A stretch of 64,000 nucleotides of DNA from an uncultured Lentisphaeraceae bacterium (lineage in GTDB: Bacteria > Verrucomicrobiota > Kiritimatiellia > RFP12 > DVOR01). The notes beneath the pieces were generated by a model. The model searched no databases, was not told the DNA's origin, and saw only the letters and a program-made list of their open reading frames with translations. Position 1 is the first letter of the stretch; each line of letters opens with the position of its first letter. Below, piece after piece: positions 1-6,904 of this stretch. The position numbers and the translations under genes are program-made. The DNA lies in the NCBI GenBank assembly GCA_949282555.1, contig CASDPK010000010.1, positions 62,001 to 126,000 on the forward strand, in the 5' to 3' direction.

Positions 1-47
1 CCCAAAGAACCTTCCAGTGCCCCCTTTCCTTTCCCAAAGGGATGTGT

Positions 48-53
48 GATACT
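48..53 (+). promoter_or_regulatory. Extended -10 element directly before the GH2 start codon
   Basis: A TG two bases before a GATACT hexamer resembles an extended -10 box. Only six bases separate it from the ATG at 60, so transcription would begin at or next to the start codon, giving a leaderless message. No -35 box is obvious. The spacing matches other genes in this window. Confidence 0.4.
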
Positions 54-59
54 GAGGGC

Positions 60-2537
60 ATGAAAGCGCTTCTCCTCCTGATGGCAGCCGGTGTGGCATG
101 GGCGCTCCATGCCGAGAGCAAGATTTGGAATCGTGGGTGGGAGTTCCGCCGAGGCGACATGCGGACGTGGCAAGCGTGCCATCTTCCGCACTCCTTCAGC
201 GCTCCCTATTTCTTGGGCCCCGATTTCTATGTGGGCGATGGATGGTACCGCAAACGCCTCCGCCCGGAAGAGACCCAATGCGAAAACCTCTTTCTCGACT
301 TTGAGGGGGCCTTCCAGTTCACCGACGTTTGGCTCGATGGCGTCCGCGTGGGCGGCCATCGGAGCGGTTACACCGGCTTTCGCGTGGATCTCACGCCCGC
401 GTTGCGGCGGGGGCAGGCCCAAGAGGTGCTCGTCCGCGTCTCCAACGCCTGGGACGCCCGCACCGCGCCCCGCGCCGGCGAACACATCTTCACGGGCGGC
501 ATCAATCGCGACGTCCGCCTTGTCTCGGAAGGCCCGGTTCACCTCGCCTACCAAAGCCTCACCGTCACCACGCCGGACGTGTCCCGCGAAAAAGCGACCG
601 TGCAAGCCACGGTGACCGTGCGCAACACCTCCGCGGAGCTGCGCACGGTCGCGTGCGACCTCACCTTGGGCGCCCCCACCCTTCGCGGGCAACCCGTCAC
701 CGCCGCCGAAGGCATGCCGTCGTCGGCCACGGTCCGCGTCGCCCTCCCCCCAAAGGGCGAGCGGCAAATCACCCATCGGTTCACGGTGACGGCGCCGCGG
801 TTGTGGTCACCCGAGACGTCGCATCTCTACCCGCTCACCGTCGTTGCCGAGGGTTCCGAAGCCCGGGCGGAGGTCGGCCTCCGCTGGTTCACGTTCACCA
901 AGGAGCGCGGCTTCTTCCTCAATGGCGAACACCTCTTCCTCCTTGGCGCCAATGTCCACCAGGACACCGCCGGCTGGGGTGACGGCGTCACCAACGCCTC
1001 CCACGCCCGCGATGTGCGCCTGATGAAGGAAGCCGGCTTCAACTTCATCCGCGGCTCCCATTATCCGCACGACCCCGCCTTCCTGACCGCCTGCGACCGC
1101 GAAGGAATGCTCTTTTGGAGCGAGGGCGGCGTGTGGGGCATGGGCGGTTGCCGCGCCGAAGACACCCGCTGGAACGCCTCCGCCGTGCCCCACCTGCCCG
1201 AAGACCGCCCCGCCTTCGCCGACTCCGCGGAAACGTTGGTGCGCGAGATGGTGCGCGATGCCCGAAACCACCCTTGCGTCATCGCGTGGAGCGTCTGCAA
1301 TGAGCCCTTCTTCCTGGCTGGGGGCAATGGCGTCCAAGAGGCGTCCAAAGCCCTTGTCCGCCGTCTGCTGGCCGTCGTGCGCGAGGAAGACCCCACCCGT
1401 CCGGCCGCGGTCGGCGGCGCCCAACGCGGCGGATTTGACGCCCTCGGCGCGGAGGTCATCGGATACAACGGCGACGGCGCGCGCCTCTATCGCGATCCGC
1501 CCGGGCCAAGCCTTGTGGCGGAATATGGCTCCGTCATCACCCGCCGCCCGGGCGCCTACGCCCCGGGCTGGGGGGAATTCGCGAACGACCGCCCCGCGTG
1601 GCGCTCCGGGGCGGCCGTCTGGTGCGGTTTTGACCACGGCAGCATTTGGGAAAGCGGCTCGCGGATGGGCATTGTCGATTACTTCCGCCTGCCCAAGCGC
1701 GCGTGGTTCTGGTATCGCAACGCCCTGCGCGGCCTCCCCCCGCCCGAATGGCCGCGGAAGGCCAAGGCCGAGGCGCTCCGCCTCGAGGCCGAGAAAACCG
1801 TCCTCTCCGCCTGCGACGGCACGGACGACACGCTTCTGACCCTCCGCCTCACCGACGCAAAGGGCGCCACGGTGGATGACGTCCGCCCCGTGACCCTCAC
1901 CGTCGCCGAAGGCCCCGGCGAATTCCCGACGGGCCGCACCATCACCTTCGTGCCCGGCTCCGACATCGACCTCATCGAGGGACAGGCCGCCATCGTTTTC
2001 CGTTCCCACTTCGCGGGCGAAGCCCGGCTCGTGGCGACGGCCGAAGGATTGCCCCCCGCCGAGCTGCGCATCGTGACCCAAAAGGGCCCCTGCACCGACC
2101 CGGACGCCGATTTCGTGCCTAGCGTGAGCCGTCAGACGCCCGACCGCCCCTATGCCGGCCGCTACGTCGCCCCCAAGAAGCCGCTGGCCGCCGCGGATCT
2201 CGCCCCCAATCGCCCCTGCCGGGCCTCCACCAACACCGCCGACGCCCCCAAGGCCAACGACGGCGACCCCGCCACCCTTTGGCGTCCCGCCGCGGACGAC
2301 CCCGCCCCCGCATGGACGCTCGACCTCGAGTTCCGCTTCCCCCTTCGCCGCGCGCAACTCAACGCCGAAGGCTCCCCCACCCTTGAAGTCTCCCCCGACG
2401 GCTCCGCCTTCCAACCCGTGCCGCGCGACCCCGACGGAGCCTGGCGCTTCCCCAAAGCACCCATGCGCTACGTGCGCGTGCGCTTCCCCTCCGCCAGCGG
2501 CGCCCTCCTGCGCGACATCGCCCTCTTCAGCGAATGA
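60..2537 (+). CDS. Exported glycoside hydrolase family 2 (beta-galactosidase-like) with C-terminal discoidin-type domain
   Basis: 825-residue secreted retaining beta-glycosidase. A hydrophobic signal peptide (MKALLLLMAAGVAWA) starts at the ATG at 60; the reading frame is open from 42, but that start would bury the signal peptide. GH2 sugar-binding, immunoglobulin-like and TIM-barrel domains follow. The likely acid/base is E415 in WSVCNEPF and the likely nucleophile E488 in VAEYGS. Residues from about 710 to the end look like an F5/8 type C (discoidin) carbohydrate-binding domain. The exact sugar cannot be read from sequence; beta-galactosidase or beta-glucuronidase are both possible. It converges on a sulfatase gene, so the pair may act on sulfated host or plant glycans, which is inference. 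Confidence 0.88.
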   Translation: MKALLLLMAAGVAWALHAESKIWNRGWEFRRGDMRTWQACHLPHSFSAPYFLGPDFYVGDGWYRKRLRPEETQCENLFLDFEGAFQFTDVWLDGVRVGGHRSGYTGFRVDLTPALRRGQAQEVLVRVSNAWDARTAPRAGEHIFTGGINRDVRLVSEGPVHLAYQSLTVTTPDVSREKATVQATVTVRNTSAELRTVACDLTLGAPTLRGQPVTAAEGMPSSATVRVALPPKGERQITHRFTVTAPRLWSPETSHLYPLTVVAEGSEARAEVGLRWFTFTKERGFFLNGEHLFLLGANVHQDTAGWGDGVTNASHARDVRLMKEAGFNFIRGSHYPHDPAFLTACDREGMLFWSEGGVWGMGGCRAEDTRWNASAVPHLPEDRPAFADSAETLVREMVRDARNHPCVIAWSVCNEPFFLAGGNGVQEASKALVRRLLAVVREEDPTRPAAVGGAQRGGFDALGAEVIGYNGDGARLYRDPPGPSLVAEYGSVITRRPGAYAPGWGEFANDRPAWRSGAAVWCGFDHGSIWESGSRMGIVDYFRLPKRAWFWYRNALRGLPPPEWPRKAKAEALRLEAEKTVLSACDGTDDTLLTLRLTDAKGATVDDVRPVTLTVAEGPGEFPTGRTITFVPGSDIDLIEGQAAIVFRSHFAGEARLVATAEGLPPAELRIVTQKGPCTDPDADFVPSVSRQTPDRPYAGRYVAPKKPLAAADLAPNRPCRASTNTADAPKANDGDPATLWRPAADDPAPAWTLDLEFRFPLRRAQLNAEGSPTLEVSPDGSAFQPVPRDPDGAWRFPKAPMRYVRVRFPSASGALLRDIALFSE

Positions 2538-2561
2538 CAACGCCCACGGGGCCCATAAACG

Positions 2562-2598
2562 GGATGCCGTGCATCTCGGGGTGAGATGCACGGCATCC
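2562..2598. repeat. Perfect 16-bp inverted repeat with 5-base loop between convergent genes
   Basis: GGATGCCGTGCATCTC at 2562-2577 is followed by the loop GGGGT and its exact reverse complement at 2583-2598. No T-run follows on either strand, so this is not a classic intrinsic terminator, although it lies between two convergent genes. A GAGATACGG motif follows at 2605-2613. Related words (GGATGCCGTGCATC, GATACGGAG) recur in other gaps of this window, so it probably belongs to a dispersed palindromic repeat family. Confidence 0.8.
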
Positions 2599-2631
2599 GG
2601 AGGAGAGATACGGCGTGGCGCGAAGGCGGGC

Positions 2632-4119
2632 TCAGAGCACGGCGGCGAAGGGATCGCCGAGGGCGGTGAGGCGGGCTTTGAGGGCGGCGCGCTCAGACGC
2701 CACGATGTCGGGCCGTTCGGCGGCGAGGTCGTGGCGTTCGTAGGGATCTTCCTTGAGGTCGAAGAGGGCGGCGCTGAGCGTCTGTTTCTCGTTGTCGTAG
2801 GCGAACACGCTCTTGTAGCGAGTGCCACGAAGGCCGCGACGGCCTGCGGGGAGGCCCTTCGGGAAGGGGCCGGCGGGGATGGGTGAGGTGGGGATGGCGT
2901 CGCCCACGGCGGCCTTCCAAAGGTGGAAATAGATCCGAGGCTCCGTGAGATCGGACGCCGCCTCGCCGAGCAGGTAGGGCGCAAGGTCACGCCCGACCAT
3001 GTGCTCGGGAATGGGTTGCCCGAGAAGGCCCAAAATGGTTGGGGCGAGGTCAAAGGCGTCCACCAGCCCCTTATCGTAACCGGGGGCGATTTTCCCCGGC
3101 CAGCGGATGATGTAGGGGATGCGCATGGATTCCTCGTAGGGATTGTTTTTGGCGAGGAGTCCGTGGGCGCCGAGGCAACACCCGTGGTCGGAGCAGAAGA
3201 TCACCACGGTATCCTCCGCGTGGCCTGTCTCCTCCAGCGCGTCCAAAATACGGCCGAACTGTTCGTCCACACCCTCCACGGCGGCGAGATAATAGGGAAT
3301 CGCGTGGCGGAAGTGTTTGCCCATGGGCGTTTCGGCGGATGGGTAGACTCCTTTGGCAAGGCTCTCCGGCGGGCGGTCTTTGTAACGCTTGAGGTAACGC
3401 TTGGGAACGAGTTCGTAGCCGGTGTGGGGCGGGTTCATGGAGACGACCATGGCGAAGGGGCCCTTCGCCTCCCGAAGATAGGCGATGGCCTTGTCGGCCT
3501 CATGCTCCGGCCCCCATTGCTCCACATACTTGAAGCCGTCACGCGGGGCGTTCGTCTCCCAATACATCGGGCGCAGGTGGTAATCATAAGTGCCGTAAGC
3601 GTACCACCGGTTGAAGCCATGGCGGCGATCCGGCGGGCACCATTCGTTCCATTTCTTTTCGCCTCGGTTGTTGGCGGAGGGAATCCACGGGCGATGGGGG
3701 GCGTCCAAATGCCACTTGCCGATGTAGCACAGATCATAGCCCGCGCGGGAAAGAATGTCCGACCAGCAGTCGATATCCGCCCGAAGTTCGGGGCCAACGG
3801 CCTTTTCGGTGGAGACGCAATTCCCCGTCACGCCGCTCACCCACGGCAGGGCGCCGGACATCAGGATGGCGCGGAAGGGGCTGCACACGGGGTAGTTGCT
3901 CACGCCTTGCGTAAAGGCGCGGGACTCCTTGGCAAAGGCATCCAAACGCGGCGTATGGGCGGCGTCGCACCCCATGAAGCCCATGGATTGCGCCCGCATC
4001 TGGTCGGGAAAGACCAAGACAAGATTGGGCGGACGCTTGCCCCCGGCGGCCCCGAGGCATCCGGCACAGGCACTGAGGCCGCAGACGGAAAGGAAGGTTC
4101 GGCGTGTGATTCGGCTCAT
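2632..4119 (-). CDS. Tat-exported sulfatase (S1 family, arylsulfatase A-like)
   Basis: 495-residue sulfatase of the alkaline phosphatase superfamily that removes sulfate esters from glycans. The start at 4119 has an AGGAG ribosome site and opens a twin-arginine signal (SRITRRTFLSVCGLSACAGC) that ends in a possible lipobox, so the enzyme may be exported folded and perhaps lipid-anchored. C79 in CSPFR fits the C-x-P-x-R motif, the cysteine oxidised to formylglycine by a maturase that is not in this window. A metal-binding PDQ near the N-terminus and SDHG near residue 300 fit the family. It faces the GH2 gene. Substrate is unknown; carbohydrate sulfate is likely from context. Confidence 0.92.
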   Translation of the reverse strand: MSRITRRTFLSVCGLSACAGCLGAAGGKRPPNLVLVFPDQMRAQSMGFMGCDAAHTPRLDAFAKESRAFTQGVSNYPVCSPFRAILMSGALPWVSGVTGNCVSTEKAVGPELRADIDCWSDILSRAGYDLCYIGKWHLDAPHRPWIPSANNRGEKKWNEWCPPDRRHGFNRWYAYGTYDYHLRPMYWETNAPRDGFKYVEQWGPEHEADKAIAYLREAKGPFAMVVSMNPPHTGYELVPKRYLKRYKDRPPESLAKGVYPSAETPMGKHFRHAIPYYLAAVEGVDEQFGRILDALEETGHAEDTVVIFCSDHGCCLGAHGLLAKNNPYEESMRIPYIIRWPGKIAPGYDKGLVDAFDLAPTILGLLGQPIPEHMVGRDLAPYLLGEAASDLTEPRIYFHLWKAAVGDAIPTSPIPAGPFPKGLPAGRRGLRGTRYKSVFAYDNEKQTLSAALFDLKEDPYERHDLAAERPDIVASERAALKARLTALGDPFAAVL

Positions 4120-4197
4120 GGGGGACTCCTGGTTCATTGCCAACGATCAGCGGGGAAACGAGGATTGCTGAAGCACGCAAGTGCGCGGGAACGAACC

Positions 4198-4231
4198 GGC
4201 GGGCGCACGCGCACCCGAGCGTGCGCCCGCC
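4198..4231. repeat. 13-bp perfect hairpin upstream of the sulfatase gene
   Basis: GGCGGGCGCACGC (4198-4210) pairs perfectly with GCGTGCGCCCGCC (4219-4231) around an 8-base loop. It lies 80-110 bases upstream of the sulfatase start. There is no T-tract, so it could be a leader structure, a protein-binding palindrome or an intergenic repeat. The function is not known. Confidence 0.6.
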
Positions 4232-4370
4232 CACAAAGGGGATGTTCCTTTTCCAAAGAGACGAACGCCGGCCCATACAATCTCGCTTCTCCCAAAAGTA
4301 AACCACATCCCAGCAAAAAAAGCGATTCGCTTTGCCGCCCAAGCCCCATCTGGCAAACGCCCACGCCACA

Positions 4371-4405
4371 AAAAAACAAACCCCATGCGAGAGCATGGGG
4401 TTTGC
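4371..4405 (-). terminator. Intrinsic terminator of tRNA-Cys
   Basis: On the minus strand AAACCCCATGC pairs with GCATGGGGTTT around a 4-base loop, followed by a run of T residues. It lies immediately downstream of the tRNA-Cys CCA end. Confidence 0.85.
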
Positions 4406-4409
4406 AAGA

Positions 4410-4483
4410 TGGAGGCGCGAATCGGAGTCGAACCGGTCTAAAAGGATTTGCAGTCCTCTGCCTAGCCGCTTGGCTATCGCGCC
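4410..4483 (-). tRNA. tRNA-Cys (GCA)
   Basis: The cloverleaf folds on the minus strand. The acceptor stem GGCGCGA/TCGCGCC is perfect, the anticodon is GCA within CTGCAAA, and the T-loop reads GGTTCGACTCC. The discriminator base is U, the identity base for cysteine tRNA, and CCA is encoded at 4410-4412. Confidence 0.95.
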
Positions 4484-4498
4484 TTTGTTGTGGGTGGT

Positions 4499-4527
4499 AG
4501 GATATCACAAACCGCCAAGGGGAGCAA
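4499..4527 (-). promoter_or_regulatory. Promoter of tRNA-Cys
   Basis: Minus strand TTGCTC (4522-4527), 17 bases, then TATCCT (4499-4504), with TGA just before the -10. It sits 16 bases upstream of the mature tRNA 5' end. Confidence 0.7.
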
Positions 4528-4575
4528 GCCTTTTTTCACGGAAGCCGAAGGAAGCACGTTGTGCGCCCCCGTAAC

Positions 4576-4605
4576 TTGCCGAAGAGGGGCTGCGTTTGCT
4601 ATGAT
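4576..4605 (+). promoter_or_regulatory. Promoter of tmRNA
   Basis: TTGCCG at 4576-4581 is separated by 18 bases from TATGAT at 4600-4605, which is preceded by TGC to make an extended -10. Transcription would start near 4612, about 13 bases before the mature tmRNA. Confidence 0.7.
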
Positions 4606-4624
4606 TTGGGCGTTTTCCCTTTTT

Positions 4625-4978
4625 GGGGGTGACCAGGTCTCGACAGGGCATGTCGGAACTTCGGTTGCGTGCCGGGGATGATCGTTGGCCCCGTAAAACA
4701 TCGATCAAAACCTAACTGCGAACGATAACTTCGCCTACGCGGCCTAACGAAACGGCCCGTCGCTGAAGCCCCGATGTCTGCTGAGGGTGGAAGCGTCGAC
4801 TAGCAGACCCCGCCGTGGACCGTGCCTTCGGGAACACGTGCCTGTACCTTCATGAGGGTAAGCGCCCGGCCAAGCCTGCCGATCGGCCTGCCGGACGCGA
4901 GACAATAGACCGGCTACGCACGTAGACATCGCTGTGAAGCTGTCTTGGACGCGGGTTCAACTCCCGCCACCTCCACCA
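4625..4978 (+). ncRNA. ssrA: Transfer-messenger RNA (tmRNA)
   Basis: One-piece tmRNA of about 354 nt that rescues stalled ribosomes by acting as alanyl-tRNA and then as a short mRNA. The ends GGGGGTG and CACCTCC form the acceptor stem (one G-U pair), followed by an A discriminator and encoded CCA at 4976-4978. The T-arm reads GCGGGTTCAACTCCCGC. The tag frame opens with resume codon GCG at 4718 after TAACT and ends at the TAA at 4745-4747, coding for ANDNFAYAA. A promoter lies just upstream and a strong terminator just downstream. Confidence 0.95.
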
Positions 4979-4985
4979 ATCCGGA

Positions 4986-5016
4986 CGCGCCCTTGCAAGC
5001 CAAGGGCGCGTTTTTT
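4986..5016 (+). terminator. Intrinsic terminator of tmRNA
   Basis: CGCGCCCTTG pairs perfectly with CAAGGGCGCG around a 5-base loop and is followed by six T residues. It begins 8 bases after the tmRNA CCA end. Confidence 0.92.
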
Positions 5017-5116
5017 GTTTCCCGCCGCGTCGCCGACCAAGCCGCCGGGCGATTGGGCCCATCCGCCGCCCCATGCTTTCTAAAGTATCCACCCCCTCGC
5101 AACCTCGTTTTCTTGA

Positions 5117-5145
5117 TTGACCCGGAAACGGGCTTCCCTTACCAT
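5117..5145 (+). promoter_or_regulatory. Promoter of the first GH109-like gene
   Basis: TTGACC (5117-5122), a 17-base spacer, then TACCAT (5140-5145). The -35 box and the spacer start CCCGGAARCGGG are conserved in the promoter of the downstream paralogue at 6808-6836, so the promoter was duplicated with the gene. Confidence 0.75.
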
Positions 5146-5218
5146 GGCGCCTAGGTTGTCCGTTGAGTGACGGAAGGGCCTGACGATCTGCATTTGAATG
5201 AGACTGGAGTGTAAACCC

Positions 5219-6769
5219 ATGAGTTTTTCCTCTACCCGTCGAGGTTTTCTGAAACTTTCCGGGATGGTGGGCGCCGCCTCGGTGGTGGCCCCGCTGAGCG
5301 CCAAGCTCCCCGAGCGGAAGCATCCGCATGTGGGCGGTCTGGCCTGCAAGCCGTTGGAAACGGTGAAGGTGGGCGTGATTGGCTTGGGCATGCGCGGCCC
5401 CGGCGCGGTGTATCGCCTCTCGGCCATCCCCGGCGTGCGCGTGGTGGCGCTTTGCGACCTCTTTGAGAACCGTGTGCAGGGCCCGACCAAGTGGCTCACC
5501 GACCGTGGATTCGCGGCGCCGAAGGGCTACTATGGCTCCACCGAGGCGTGGAAGAAGCTGGTGGAAGATCCGGAAGTGAACTTGGTTTACGTCACCAGCT
5601 CTTGGCAGATGCACGTGCCGATGGTGAAGTATGCCCTGACCTGCGGCAAGCACGTGGCCTGCGAAGTGCCGATGGTCTTCACCGTCCAGGAATCCTGGGA
5701 GATCGTCGAGCTGGCCGAGAAGCAGCGTTGCCACTGCATGTTGCTGGAGAACTGCTGCTACGGCGAGAGTGAGTTGCTGGCGCTGAACATGGTGCGCAAC
5801 GGCGTGCTCGGAACGTTGGTTCACGGTGAGGGCGCCTACATCCACGATTTGCGCGGCTTGCAGTTCGCCAACCATTCGTACGAGAACTATTGGCGTCTGA
5901 AGTGGAACGCCCAGCACACGGGCAATCCCTACCCCACCCACGGCTTGGGCCCCATCTGCCAGTACATGGACATTGGCCGCGGCGACCAGATGCGCGTGCT
6001 CACCTGCATGAACTCGGGCGGCTTCGGCTTCCAGGAATACGTGAAGGCCAACAAGGATCGCCTCGAGAAGCTGAAAGCCTCCCTCCCCGAAGAGAAGCGT
6101 TATGGCATGACCAACCAGCAGGCGCTCACCGGGCCTTGGGTGCAGGGCGACATGTCCACCGCCATCATCAAGACCGTGAAGGGTCGCACCATCATGGTGC
6201 AGCACGACACCACGAGCCCCCGCCCCTACTCCCGCATCAACCTCATCAGCGGCACCAAGGGCATCCTCAAGGATTATCCTTTGCAGGTGGCGCTGGAGCC
6301 GAACGCCCACGGCTGGCTGGGGGGTGCGCAGATGAACGAGTTGCGCGCGAAGTACCGTCACCCGCTGTGGCGTGAGTCCGGCGAAATCGCCAAGAAGATG
6401 GGCGGCCATGGCGGCATGGACTTCCTCATGGATCTCCGCCTGTGCTACTGCCTCCAGAACGGCCTGCCGCTCGACATCAACGTCTACGAATCCTGCCAGT
6501 GGTCGGTGCTCGCCAACCTCCGCCAAGAACGACGGCGCCCCCGTGGAAGTGCCCGACTTCACCCGCGGCGCGTGGCAGGAGCTCAAGCCCTTGGGCATCG
6601 AGACGGTGAAGCTGGATCTCGACGCGGACAAGGCCAAGGCTGGCAAGCAGCTCAACGTCTGAGTTCTGCCGCCCCATTCGCCCATGGCGTCCACTCGGGC
6701 CCATGGGCGGATATCCCCAGGGGACCCCGGCAGAGACAATGTGTCGCCGGAGGTCCCCTTGTTCTCTGA
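5219..6769 (+). CDS. Tat-exported Gfo/Idh/MocA family protein, GH109 (NAD-dependent glycosidase) type; 3' end frameshifted
   Basis: NAD-binding protein of the Gfo/Idh/MocA fold. The motifs HTGNPYPTHGLGPICQYM, MLLENCCYG and DTTSPRPYSRINLISGTKG are those of GH109, whose founder is an alpha-N-acetylgalactosaminidase using NAD. The start at 5219 follows GGAG and opens a Tat signal (STRRGFLK); a Rossmann motif GVIGLGMRG follows near residue 58. The family-like C-terminus (VPDFTRGAWQELKPLG ... QLNV, stop at 6660-6662) lies in another frame. The frame appears to break at 6515-6525, where two bases seem missing, and the shifted frame runs on to 6769 through the terminator hairpin. This is either an assembly error or a real truncation. 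Substrate specificity is unknown; plain oxidoreductase activity is also possible. Confidence 0.85.
   Translation: MSFSSTRRGFLKLSGMVGAASVVAPLSAKLPERKHPHVGGLACKPLETVKVGVIGLGMRGPGAVYRLSAIPGVRVVALCDLFENRVQGPTKWLTDRGFAAPKGYYGSTEAWKKLVEDPEVNLVYVTSSWQMHVPMVKYALTCGKHVACEVPMVFTVQESWEIVELAEKQRCHCMLLENCCYGESELLALNMVRNGVLGTLVHGEGAYIHDLRGLQFANHSYENYWRLKWNAQHTGNPYPTHGLGPICQYMDIGRGDQMRVLTCMNSGGFGFQEYVKANKDRLEKLKASLPEEKRYGMTNQQALTGPWVQGDMSTAIIKTVKGRTIMVQHDTTSPRPYSRINLISGTKGILKDYPLQVALEPNAHGWLGGAQMNELRAKYRHPLWRESGEIAKKMGGHGGMDFLMDLRLCYCLQNGLPLDINVYESCQWSVLANLRQERRRPRGSARLHPRRVAGAQALGHRDGEAGSRRGQGQGWQAAQRLSSAAPFAHGVHSGPWADIPRGPRQRQCVAGGPLVL
6679..6709 (+). repeat. Hairpin downstream of the first GH109-like gene
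   Basis: CGCCCATGG at 6679-6687 pairs with CCATGGGCG at 6701-6709. It directly precedes a second, terminator-like hairpin. A role in stabilising or ending the upstream message is possible. Confidence 0.5.
6719..6763 (+). terminator. Terminator-like hairpin between the GH109 paralogues
   Basis: AGGGGACC and CCGGC on the left pair with GCCGG and GGTCCCCT on the right, with one bulged A, followed by a T-containing tail. The frameshifted extension of the upstream gene reads across it, which argues that the true stop is at 6660-6662. Confidence 0.65.
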
Positions 6770-6807
6770 GCCTTGCAATGTCCAAAATCGCGAAAATAGC
6801 CGCAGTA

Positions 6808-6836
6808 TTGACCCGGAAGCGGGGTTCTTCTATTAT
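6808..6836 (+). promoter_or_regulatory. Promoter of the second GH109-like gene
   Basis: TTGACC (6808-6813), a 17-base spacer, then TATTAT (6831-6836). It is closely related to the promoter of the upstream paralogue. Confidence 0.8.
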
Positions 6837-6904
6837 ATGGACAGATTCCCGTCAGGTGACGGGTGAGGCTTCCAGAGCATACTAATAAGACAGGAGGATG
6901 ACGA

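Noticed and set aside
6515-6769. Programmed ribosomal frameshift in the first GH109-like gene
   Set aside because: There is no slippery heptamer or downstream pseudoknot at the break, and the second copy breaks by a deletion at the same place, so mutation or assembly error is simpler.
4850-6778. 642-codon minus-strand frame across the tmRNA and first GH109 gene
   Set aside because: It runs through a tmRNA, a terminator and a conserved protein on the other strand.
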